Assembly: GCA_014238855.1 (NCBI GenBank) | Contig: JABAAH010000022.1 | Location: 1 to 40,889 of the forward strand | DNA: 40,889 nucleotides | Source: Planctomycetota bacterium | GTDB taxonomy: Bacteria; Planctomycetota; Planctomycetia; Pirellulales; UBA1268 | Direction: 5' to 3' | In this document: positions 1-7,258 of the stretch, in pieces | Layout of the letters: each line of letters opens with the position of its first letter | Numbering within the stretch: the first letter of the stretch is position 1 | Program-made: the position numbers and the translations under genes | The notes under the pieces: generated by a model | Seen by the model: the letters and a program-made list of their open reading frames with translations, nothing else | The model's database searches: none | Told to the model about the DNA's origin: nothing

Positions 1-208
1 GTGGCAGTGTGTCTACACAATAGCCTGTCACCAAATACATGAACTCAGACACTTCGTTTGCAATATTTAGAATATTCAGCGGTGAGCCGGTTGTAGAGAG
101 AAGGGAACATCGAGAAAAATCAACCGAGATATAATATTCCTCGCCTATGGTCAGCATTTGCCGAATTACAATCAGTCCGACGATCATGTAACGATGGCTA
201 TGGCTCAT
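1..208 (-). CDS. Possible partial hypothetical protein running off the left edge
   Basis: An open frame of about 69 codons starts at an ATG whose complement lies at 206-208 and stays open to the window edge; an in-frame TAG lies shortly upstream of the start. The product would be moderately hydrophobic, with MIVGLIVIRQML near the start. I recognise no family and see no Shine-Dalgarno sequence. It lies just downstream of the tRNA-Gly on the same strand. A frame of this length could easily occur by chance, so this is a weak call. Apart from it and the tRNA I see nothing in the first 590 bases. Confidence 0.25.
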   Translation of the reverse strand, partial: MSHSHRYMIVGLIVIRQMLTIGEEYYISVDFSRCSLLSTTGSPLNILNIANEVSEFMYLVTGYCVDTLP

Positions 209-356
209 AGAACCAGTTGCCTATTGAAACTTGAAATGGACGAATGATTTTTTAGAAAAAACTAGCCTTGTAACCCTCCACATGTCTGCAAAGCACACAG
301 AGCGAGCATCTTACTGGTCAGAAAAGTCAGGTAATTTTTCAGGTAAGTATGCTGAG

Positions 357-429
357 AGCGGGCGACCGGGTTCGAACCGGCGACAACCAGCTTGGGAAGC
401 TAGTGCTCTACCAACTGAGCTACGCCCGC
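357..429 (-). tRNA. tRNA-Gly(CCC)
   Basis: The minus strand folds into a complete cloverleaf of 73 nt. The acceptor arm GCGGGCG pairs with CGCCCGC, the D arm contains AGCTCAGTTGGTAGAGC, and the T arm holds GGTTCGAACC. The anticodon stem CTAGC/GCTGG has one G-T wobble, and the loop TTCCCAA gives anticodon CCC, which reads GGG (glycine). The CCA end is not encoded, because CTC follows the discriminator base. I could not identify a convincing promoter upstream. Confidence 0.95.
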
Positions 430-593
430 AACTGAATAAGACATTACTGGAAATTGCAGAGAATCCAAACCATACAATAAAGTAATAAAGAATTCATAGG
501 TACACTGGGTTTGGAAAGAGGCTGCTAAGAGCATCACACACGAGGCTTTTCTGAGCCATTTTTAAGCATTTGTAATTCAACGAGGACTCCGCA

Positions 594-2321
594 ATGGCAG
601 ACCGACCAGAACATGCAGAGAACAAGAACATTGATATGCCTCCACATGAAAATCATGAGGGCGTCACTCACCAGAGTATCAATCGGGCTGAAACAGTTAT
701 AAAACAGCCTAAAAAACATCGCTATAAAATATTTACTCGCCTGCTCCTCACATGCATTCTGATTGCTCTTCCGGTGATCGCCTTTGTGCCACAATGGCTC
801 ATTTCTGCAAACGGAGTTCGCCAACTTATTATTCGTTCAGTGCCTCATCTGCAAGGAGATGTTCTTGTCGGCAAGGCGTCAATCGGTTGGTTCAAACCAC
901 TCAGAATACAGGACGTTGAATTTCGTTCTACTAAGAGTGACCCAACACCCATACGAGTCGGCAGTATCGAAGGGAGAATTGGTTTACTTGAAATTATCAA
1001 AAACGGTGGTCGACTTGGAACCATCACGGTAAAGGATACCAAAATTCATCTTGCCTACGACGATGACCATGTTTCAAATCTACAAAAAACTTTTGGCACA
1101 GAGCTACAGAAAACACAACCATCAAAACAATCGAATCCTTTAAAAACAGTTTCCCAGGAAGTACATGGCCCAGCCGATGAGCGTGTTCGCATAGCAATGG
1201 AGGATGTCCATCTAAGAATTGACGGACCGTGGGCAAGTCAGCCCTGGGAGAGTGAGTCAATTGATATTGAAGTTATTCTCAATCAGTACACCAACGGTAT
1301 CAAAGAGTGGACACTCACGCCGGTCGCCCTCCTTGACCATGCTCGCCTCAATCCTTCTGTTGCTGCAGGCTTACTTTCTTACGCAGCACCTATTCTCGCA
1401 AATACTACTCGAGCTCGTGGAGAATTCTCTCTCGTTATCGACGAAGCACGGTGGATCGCGGGACAAGGAAGAATGGCAACTATCGATGGCAGCCTAACAC
1501 TTCATGAAGTTGAAGTTGGGCCAGGTCCAATGGTTACAAAAATCGTAGCGTCGTTGCCTGGAGAACTCCCAACACCACCTACAATACGCATAGCTGAGTC
1601 CTCAAAAGTACATTTCCGCAAATCGAACCGTCGCATTTGGCACGAAGGTCTTTCGTTTGGAATTCCTCTGAAGTCATCGGGGCAACGGCTTGATATTACA
1701 TCTGAGGGCTTTGTTGGTATCGATGATCGATCAATCGACCTAACCCTTTCCTTACCAATTCCTAAATCTCTACCCACAGACAGGCCACTTTTTGCCGCGC
1801 TAGCCGGCAAAACTCTGAAAGCTTCCGTAGAGGGAAGTCTGGATAAACCCACGTTACAGCTAGATAGTTCATTGAAAGAAACCGTAGCGAACGTTGCCGC
1901 TGATTTTCTAAGAGAATTACGAAATAAAAAATCAAAAACGCAACCTGACGGTGCGACAGACGAAACTCGCACTACTGGTGATCAGCCACCCTCTACAAAG
2001 ATTGACCCAGAAAACATGGACGACTTGACGAATCGAAACGCGTCAGAAGAAAAAACTGGAACTGCAAAAAAACTTGACCAACTCAAAGATCTTTTACCTG
2101 CTGAAATTTCAGATGACCCCACAACTGATACCGTTATTGATGCTGTAGGTGGCTTACTCGATGAGGTTGCCAGAAGACGCGCAGAACGGGAAAAGGCAAA
2201 GAACAACCTACCGTCCAGCAGCAACGAACAGGATCGTCCAGCTCGGCGATTTCTAAAAAAACTTTTAGATAATAGTGGTACAGAAGACAGCGGCGATCAG
2301 ATATCTGAAAATACTGATTAG
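594..2321 (+). CDS. AsmA-like envelope protein, single N-terminal membrane anchor
   Basis: A 575-residue protein with a hydrophilic N-terminus, one transmembrane helix at about residues 47-68 (LLLTCILIALPVIAFVP) and a long beta-rich exported part. After the helix it has the pattern typical of AsmA/TamB-like proteins: an 'ANGVRQLIIRSV' lead, then VGKASIGWFKPLRIQDVEF and IRVGSIEGRIGLLEII, followed by shorter repeats such as LTLSLPI and LKASVEGSLDKPTLQLD. The last 150 residues are charged and probably disordered. AsmA-like proteins are linked to lipid transport and outer-membrane assembly; that role is inferred here from architecture alone. The ATG has GAGG eight bases upstream. No operon partner is evident. 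Confidence 0.6.
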   Translation: MADRPEHAENKNIDMPPHENHEGVTHQSINRAETVIKQPKKHRYKIFTRLLLTCILIALPVIAFVPQWLISANGVRQLIIRSVPHLQGDVLVGKASIGWFKPLRIQDVEFRSTKSDPTPIRVGSIEGRIGLLEIIKNGGRLGTITVKDTKIHLAYDDDHVSNLQKTFGTELQKTQPSKQSNPLKTVSQEVHGPADERVRIAMEDVHLRIDGPWASQPWESESIDIEVILNQYTNGIKEWTLTPVALLDHARLNPSVAAGLLSYAAPILANTTRARGEFSLVIDEARWIAGQGRMATIDGSLTLHEVEVGPGPMVTKIVASLPGELPTPPTIRIAESSKVHFRKSNRRIWHEGLSFGIPLKSSGQRLDITSEGFVGIDDRSIDLTLSLPIPKSLPTDRPLFAALAGKTLKASVEGSLDKPTLQLDSSLKETVANVAADFLRELRNKKSKTQPDGATDETRTTGDQPPSTKIDPENMDDLTNRNASEEKTGTAKKLDQLKDLLPAEISDDPTTDTVIDAVGGLLDEVARRRAEREKAKNNLPSSSNEQDRPARRFLKKLLDNSGTEDSGDQISENTD

Positions 2322-2351
2322 CTTCTGTCTTTGGCACACAGCGCACAAAAA

Positions 2352-2380
2352 ACCGGATCCTGCATCATGCAAGACCCGGT
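2352..2380 (-). terminator. Rho-independent terminator for the Cys-rich protein gene
   Basis: Arms 2352-2364 and 2368-2380 form a 13-bp stem. The two positions that mismatch on the plus strand (A-C) become U-G and G-U wobbles in the minus-strand transcript, so the stem is continuous only in that direction. The minus transcript continues into TTTTTTGTGCGC. Both points say it terminates the downstream-facing minus gene, although it sits between two convergent genes. Confidence 0.75.
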
Positions 2381-2430
2381 AATATTGGTGAATCTCAGGA
2401 CAGATTCATGCAGTTTTTACAAAACCGATA

Positions 2431-2814
2431 TCAGGTTTTAGCTGGAGCTGCAGGGGCTTCAGGAGCTGCTTTTGTAGGAGCTGCTTCTTCAGTAATGACC
2501 GCACCACCGCCACAGTTACCGTCTGCACATCCGCTTGTGCAATCAGAGCATCCGCTTGTGCAATCAGAGCATCCGCTTGTGTAATCAGAGCAACCACTTG
2601 TGCAACTTGAGCACTCGTTTGATTCACAGGAATTGGCCTGCTCACCGTGGCAACGATTTTGACGACGATTGCGAAGACCATGACTACGACCATGACAACG
2701 ACGACCGTGGCACCCATGACGGAAACCGGCAACGGCACTAGTGTCGACGCTGATCAGAGCAAAGGCGATTAAGGCGATAAACGCCGCGAATGAAATTCCC
2801 AGAAAACGCTTCAT
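2431..2814 (-). CDS. Secreted Cys-rich repeat protein
   Basis: A 127-residue protein with a clear Sec signal peptide (MKRFLGISFAAFIALIAFAL, probable cleavage near SAVA-G). A basic His/Arg/Cys stretch follows (HGCHGRRCHGRSHG), then four or five heptads of the form CTSGCSD, then an Ala/Pro-rich tail. The heptads carry Cys at alternating spacing, which suggests metal binding or disulfide cross-linking in the cell envelope; this is inference. GGAG lies six bases before the ATG. A terminator follows at 2352-2380. I know no family name for it. It could be a planctomycete-specific envelope or metal-handling peptide. Confidence 0.7.
   Translation of the reverse strand: MKRFLGISFAAFIALIAFALISVDTSAVAGFRHGCHGRRCHGRSHGLRNRRQNRCHGEQANSCESNECSSCTSGCSDYTSGCSDCTSGCSDCTSGCADGNCGGGAVITEEAAPTKAAPEAPAAPAKT
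2527..2610 (-). repeat. Four 21-bp tandem repeats encoding the CTSGCSD heptad
   Basis: Units at 2527, 2548, 2569 and 2590 share the plus-strand core CATCCGCTTGTGCAATCAGA. The first three differ by only one or two bases, while the fourth is diverged. The unit is seven codons long, so copy-number change would keep the reading frame. Confidence 0.9.
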
Positions 2815-3270
2815 TTCTTTCTCCGAAACAAGTTAAGTGGTGCCGAATTGCACCGTATTTGCCGTCAACAGACAATTCCGACCCGGGACGGCCACCGGGA
2901 CAGAGAAACCAAGAAAAAATTCATGTGCCGGAGGCCCGTTGGAACAACCCACGGTACCCCCCTGCAGGTGTTGCAGGTCGGCCGAAACCTTCAGCATTGA
3001 ATTTGAGCAAAGGCTAGCAGTCAAAATAAGACTGTCAAGTAATATAGGCTATATAGGGTGTTTTTAAGCCCTGCTGGTCGATATTGTCTATCGTGACTCA
3101 ATCTTAAACATTGCGTGTTTTAAGCTTAATGGCCCAATAATTCGAAAAAATGAAGGCCTTTCCTAACCGCTTGGCTTCGGTGCGCACTATTCGTTGATTC
3201 ATTAGCTGTGATTTTAGTGGTCTCAATTCACAGCAGTCTAACGGCAACAGCACGTCGACTGAATTGATTG
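2815..3270. other. 456-bp intergenic region with a possible promoter
   Basis: No convincing gene is seen. On the minus strand a perfect TTGACA (3038-3033) is followed 16 bases on by TAGCCT (3016-3011), which could be a promoter for the Cys-rich protein gene and would give a leader of nearly 200 nt. The remainder contains several short GC-rich inverted stretches but nothing I can assign. Confidence 0.3.
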
Positions 3271-3945
3271 CTACTCAACAACCGTTCCAGAATCACCCGA
3301 AGCAGTGCGAGCAGTTGGTGACTGTTGTCCCATCTCCTGCATGGCCAACTTGGCCCGTCGCGTAATCTCCTCAGCGACAAGTTGCTGCTTCGCAAGCATG
3401 TCTTCGGGGTCCTCAAAATCTAGCAACAATGGTGGCATGTCTGGAAATATTCTCATGGCCATACCAACAACCCGCCATCCCTCAGGATCTAACCTGCAGA
3501 CCCAGATCACATCGTCTGTAGTCGTAAATCCCTCAGCATCTGTATCTGTCCAACTGGTAGCTACGTGAACGATATCGTCTGTTCCTCCAACAGCTTCACA
3601 ATCACCTACGCGATAGGTGGCTGTATCTTTCACTGGAGGTGCAACGGAGAGCCCTAATTCTTGAGTCTTGGCCCGTGCTACATCCGTAAGCATACCAAGT
3701 GCAGACTGTTCGTCCCCACGTTTTATTGCCTCAAGAAAAGTGGCTACGGTAACTTTTGCCGGCTCGATATTCGCAGCAACGGAGGGCTCCGCACCTCCCG
3801 CCGAGCAGCCTGATTGACTGGTCAGAGCGAGCATGCCACATCCAGCGATAAATGAAAGGAGCCAAAGCGACACAGCCTTTCTCAGACGCTGCCGATACAT
3901 GCCTCGTACGCCGCCGTTTGGTGACGACGAATTAGGAGAAACCAT
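3271..3945 (-). CDS. Putative lipoprotein, NTF2-like fold possible
   Basis: A 224-residue protein. Residues 20-47 form a signal segment (AVSLWLLSFIAGCGMLAL) ending in a lipobox-like LTSQSGC, so lipidation of that Cys is plausible. The mature part begins with a helix-rich TVATFLEAIKRGDEQSALGMLT and ends its beta region with DVIWVCRLDPEGWRVVGMAM. That pattern, a helix pair and then a sheet ending in 'W+V', is common in NTF2-like secreted domains; this is inference. AGG seven bases before the ATG supports the first start rather than the internal Met16. The tail is Gln/Ser/Thr-rich. No functional partner is evident. Confidence 0.55.
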   Translation of the reverse strand: MVSPNSSSPNGGVRGMYRQRLRKAVSLWLLSFIAGCGMLALTSQSGCSAGGAEPSVAANIEPAKVTVATFLEAIKRGDEQSALGMLTDVARAKTQELGLSVAPPVKDTATYRVGDCEAVGGTDDIVHVATSWTDTDAEGFTTTDDVIWVCRLDPEGWRVVGMAMRIFPDMPPLLLDFEDPEDMLAKQQLVAEEITRRAKLAMQEMGQQSPTARTASGDSGTVVE

Positions 3946-4215
3946 TAAACAGCCTTTCTTCGAATAATATGCCGTGGCTACCCACCAGTGCTTGCAGTAT
4001 CCACACGAAAGATCGCGACATTTTCCCAGTAATATCGAATTCTTACTTTTCGATCATGATGCCCAAGATAGGATGCGGTCAAGTCGAGAAATGTATTTCG
4101 TTCACGAGTCCACGACAACCACAAGCCCCCTACTCTTCGTATAGCCCGCAAGCTCACACCTAGTGACGGCATAAACTATGATGCACACGAGAATTTTTAG
4201 CACTGAGGTTTTGCG

Positions 4216-5196
4216 ATGACCATTTCGTCATTTCTGGTCTGGCTTACCAGGCTCTTCAGAATCAAACAACTTCTTCAGTTTCTCACTGTACTTTGCTGTG
4301 TCGCTTTTTATTTGACAACTGCGAAAGCATTTGCAGGGCCTGCCAAACGTCAATCCGCACCACGACCTGAGGATCTTCCCAGCAGTGAAATCATTGAGCA
4401 AGACGCCTTTCGACTCCTCAATGGACTTAGACCAAATTTTACTGTGACCCCTCAGTCAAAAAACCCAGCAAGAATAAAAAAAATAAAGTATGGAACGGCT
4501 TGGTCACAACTCATTTCAGGATCAACACTCGGTGATGAAATCAAAGGTGCAATGCCAAGACTTCAAAAGATGGTGGCTACAAAAACATTTTTTGACAGTC
4601 ATATAAATGATGCTGTTGATGAATTTCGCATGCTCTCTGTTTACTTTGCAATTATTTCTGAATTTGACAAAGAAGGAGAAGTCCGTTCGAGTTGGGAAAA
4701 AAATGCGGTTGGCTATCGTGAACGTTTTCAGCAATCAGCGCACAGATGCGAAAGGGCCGGAGGAAATCCATATGTCGCTGCAAGCACAAGTACTGGAGAT
4801 CTTGAAAACCTGATACGGGGAGAATCCAAAGACTTTAGTGGCGGTGAAGAAAAAGATTTTCAGTGGAGCCAACTATGTGACAGATCGTTACTTATGCAGC
4901 GTCTTAAAATCGCAAATGCGAAACTTATATCTGGCACAGCATCCGAGACGACTTTTTCAGAATCAACCGACCAACTGTTTCATGCATCTGAAATAATTGC
5001 TTGTTTCAGTGAACTGTTAGTGCAACCAGAATTTGTCGATTGGGATGATGTTGACTACAAAGGTCACTCATACACCATGAAAGAATTGGGGTTGAAAGCC
5101 AAGGCTGCTATTGCCGAAGGCAACTATGACCTTGCTAGAAAAGCAGCGAAGTCAATAAGCCAAGCCTGCTCGGCATGCCATGCTGAATTCCGATAA
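4216..5196 (+). CDS. Cytochrome c'-like monohaem protein with a haemless first half
   Basis: A 326-residue exported protein with a hydrophobic signal at about residues 19-41. One haem motif, C318-S-A-C321-H322, lies eight residues before the end and is followed by AEFR. A C-terminal CxxCH is typical of the cytochrome c'/c-556 four-helix family. The middle (residues ~125-190) looks like a second four-helix bundle ending where a haem motif would be expected, but reads SAHRCERAGG, so it lacks one. This suggests a duplicated domain in which only the second copy binds haem (inference). TGAGG lies seven bases before the ATG. A likely role is electron transfer or gas binding in the periplasm; neighbours give no help. 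Confidence 0.65.
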   Translation: MTISSFLVWLTRLFRIKQLLQFLTVLCCVAFYLTTAKAFAGPAKRQSAPRPEDLPSSEIIEQDAFRLLNGLRPNFTVTPQSKNPARIKKIKYGTAWSQLISGSTLGDEIKGAMPRLQKMVATKTFFDSHINDAVDEFRMLSVYFAIISEFDKEGEVRSSWEKNAVGYRERFQQSAHRCERAGGNPYVAASTSTGDLENLIRGESKDFSGGEEKDFQWSQLCDRSLLMQRLKIANAKLISGTASETTFSESTDQLFHASEIIACFSELLVQPEFVDWDDVDYKGHSYTMKELGLKAKAAIAEGNYDLARKAAKSISQACSACHAEFR

Positions 5197-5207
5197 CATC
5201 GGAATTC
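5185..5207. terminator. Perfect 10-bp hairpin over the cytochrome stop codon
   Basis: GAATTCCGAT (5185-5194), loop AAC, and ATCGGAATTC (5198-5207) form a perfect stem that includes the TAA stop of the cytochrome gene. It lies between two convergent genes. On the plus strand a CTTTTTG run follows about 11 bases after the stem rather than directly, so it is an atypical intrinsic terminator that could also work for the opposite strand. Confidence 0.5.
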
Positions 5208-5235
5208 AAAAACATGCTCTTTTTGTCCTTTCGAA

Positions 5236-5829
5236 TTACCGTTTACACAACTCTGCGAGGGGTTTCAGGTCAATGAGTTCAGCCAACCCCGCCTCGGCAA
5301 CCTCACGACCGGTTACATAGCGATGTTGGCTACACCATCCCCGAACTAGGCTGGCAACTTCAGAGTCTTGTTCAACTCCAAAAAGATCAATCAATAAATT
5401 ATCCATCTCAATTTCAAGGCTAGAAAAATGACGTGACCATTCAGCTGCCTCACGAATACCAACCTGTTCCTCGCTTTGCCACTTCATTGGATGAAAAAGT
5501 AACACGCTAGAAGCCGTAACAAGACGCCGATTGCATGCAGCAAATGGCCACACGGCTGCCGAAGAGCATTCTCCCGTGACAACTCCAGTTGCCTGCAAGC
5601 CACGCAAACGCATGATGGTAACCAAAGAATTCGCGGTGTACGGATTACCGCCTGGTGAATCAAAATAAATCGTGCAATCACTACCAGTTTCAATGGAAAG
5701 CAACTTGTCGACAATATCAACTGCGTTATCCGTCAAATCGCCGACTACAGCAACTTCGAACCTTCCATTCTCATTGGTGTCTACTTTCGATGATGGAGCA
5801 GCATTAGCTTTGTCCGGTAAAAGTACCAC
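5236..5829 (-). CDS. ClpP-like serine protease homologue
   Basis: A ClpP/crotonase-fold protein. It has the substrate-strand motif YFDSPGGNPYTA, the nucleophile region GECSSAAVWPFAAC (the second Ser aligns with ClpP Ser97) and FHPMKW (aligns with MIHQP, the catalytic His), then the C-terminal TGREVAEAGLAELID seen in ClpP-type enzymes. The acid residue is unclear: the ClpP Asp position reads CSQHRY, with His where Asp is expected. A longer frame opens with GTG at 5874, but only the GTG at 5829 has GGAG (ten bases upstream), so I prefer that start. ClpP makes tetradecamers with Clp ATPases; none is encoded nearby, so this may be a stand-alone paralogue. Translation uses a non-ATG start either way. 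Confidence 0.65.
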   Translation of the reverse strand: MVLLPDKANAAPSSKVDTNENGRFEVAVVGDLTDNAVDIVDKLLSIETGSDCTIYFDSPGGNPYTANSLVTIMRLRGLQATGVVTGECSSAAVWPFAACNRRLVTASSVLLFHPMKWQSEEQVGIREAAEWSRHFSSLEIEMDNLLIDLFGVEQDSEVASLVRGWCSQHRYVTGREVAEAGLAELIDLKPLAELCKR

Positions 5830-5963
5830 GCGTCTTGTTCTCCAAAAGGTATTCCGACAGTGTTGCAAACACACAAACTTTTTCGGACTGCGCTTTATGA
5901 TAAAAAGATGATGCCAAAAGCTATCACCTCAAACCACTACTCGATAAAAAATTCACTTATTCC

Positions 5964-6443
5964 ATGGGTATCATCTGCCATTGTCCAAATGGGCATCGCA
6001 CAAAGCTAAAAGACCGTTTCGCTGGTTTGCGGGTGCGTTGCCCACAATGTGGCGACAAGTTTCAAGTGCCTAAAAAAAAACTGTTGGCACAAGATGGTAA
6101 AACTACCATGTCTGCCTCCGTGCCTGCTACCCAACAGGCAGATTTCGATTCTCCATTCAATGATGATCGCGTTCTCTCGAAAGATAAACGAGTTGTCGCC
6201 AGATCTGATGCACCTGCAAGCCTCCACACCGCAACAACGCCGTCTATCCTGGAAGAAGATACCAGTCAGTTGTGGCGCATTGCACCTCCCGGAGGTGAAC
6301 CCAGCCATGCAATGGTAGGCCCTGACTTACTTGCTTTGCTGTCATCGTCAGAAATCAGTCCAAAGGATTATGTATGGCGAACTGATTGGGCAGAATGGAA
6401 ACCAGTCATCACTGTTTTTCCAGAGTTTTTCCCAAACTCTTAG
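5964..6443 (+). CDS. Zinc-ribbon plus GYF_2 domain protein
   Basis: A 159-residue protein in two parts. Residues 5-30 carry Cys5, Cys7, His11, Cys26 and Cys29 in the pattern CHCPNGH...AGLRVRCPQCG, a zinc-ribbon form common in planctomycete proteins. Residues ~103-155 fit the GYF_2 pattern: LWRIAPPGGEP, GPDLLALLSSSEISPKDYVWR, then WAEWKPV. A Ser/Thr/Ala-rich linker joins them. GYF_2 domains are believed to mediate protein-protein contacts, so an adaptor role is inferred. There is no signal peptide or membrane helix. No Shine-Dalgarno sequence is visible before the ATG. Confidence 0.7.
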   Translation: MGIICHCPNGHRTKLKDRFAGLRVRCPQCGDKFQVPKKKLLAQDGKTTMSASVPATQQADFDSPFNDDRVLSKDKRVVARSDAPASLHTATTPSILEEDTSQLWRIAPPGGEPSHAMVGPDLLALLSSSEISPKDYVWRTDWAEWKPVITVFPEFFPNS

Positions 6444-6616
6444 GATTTTCAAGCGATATGGATTCTCTCTAAACGGCCACGCAAAACCCAAATCATGTCC
6501 GTCTTCGAAGAGACTTTGTTTATTTTGATATCATGACGGTTAGGATTTTCAACAAACTCTTACGTTACTATTACTACACTTTGGGTATTTTAATGAATTT
6601 AGGAATTGAACGCAGT

Positions 6617-7204
6617 ATGTATCCGTGCCTATCTCGACTTCACTCAGGGTTGGTCGCAGTATTTCTCGTACTGCTTTCAATAAATTCAGTGCATAGTGCT
6701 CTTGCGGACAATACCACCGAGTTCACGGTTGCTAATGGCGCACTCTCTCTTGGGGCCCCTGACGGATGGAAGCGAGTCCAACCTCGATCGCGGATTGTTG
6801 AAACTGAATTCGCAATAGAACCAATAAAACCAGGAGATCAACCAGGTCGCATGACTTCCATGGGAGCTGGCGGAAGTGTTGAAGCGAATATTGCTAGATG
6901 GTTCGGGCAATTCAGCCAACCAGATGGTTCTGCTACAAAAGACAAGGCGGCCTTGAAAATACTCCACATAGCCGGATGCAAAATTACTCTCATTGATGTA
7001 TCAGGAACGTTTAAAGATATGCCAGGCGGTCCATTTGCCGGTGGGCAGTCGATTGATAGGCCTGATTACCGCATGATGGCTGCAATTATTGAAACCACTG
7101 ACAAAGGAAATTATTTCATAAAATTTTATGGACCTGCAACAACTGTGGAAGCATCGTCTAAAGGTTTTCAGAAAATGATCGAGGGCATGGTCACCACAAA
7201 CTGA
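6617..7204 (+). CDS. Exported hypothetical protein
   Basis: A protein of 195 residues from the chosen start. It begins MYPCLSRLHSGLVAVFLVLL, a Sec signal peptide with probable cleavage after HSALA. A longer frame opens at 6533, but its extra 28 residues (with YYYY) look non-coding; AGGA lies 12 bases before 6617. The mature part has TVANGALSLGAPDGWKRVQPRSRIVETEFAI and later MIEGMV, a pattern seen in small secreted planctomycete proteins that score a 'probable membrane or secreted protein' label. I cannot give a function. It ends 54 bases before the KAP-like NTPase gene and may be co-transcribed with it. Confidence 0.6.
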   Translation: MYPCLSRLHSGLVAVFLVLLSINSVHSALADNTTEFTVANGALSLGAPDGWKRVQPRSRIVETEFAIEPIKPGDQPGRMTSMGAGGSVEANIARWFGQFSQPDGSATKDKAALKILHIAGCKITLIDVSGTFKDMPGGPFAGGQSIDRPDYRMMAAIIETTDKGNYFIKFYGPATTVEASSKGFQKMIEGMVTTN

Positions 7205-7258
7205 TTTTCCATACATTCAAACTCTAAAGTCACATTTCCAAACAGCTTAAAGGCCGTA

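Noticed and set aside
231-485. 84-codon plus-strand frame
   Set aside because: It runs through the tRNA-Gly gene and has no ribosome site; most of its codons are antisense tRNA.
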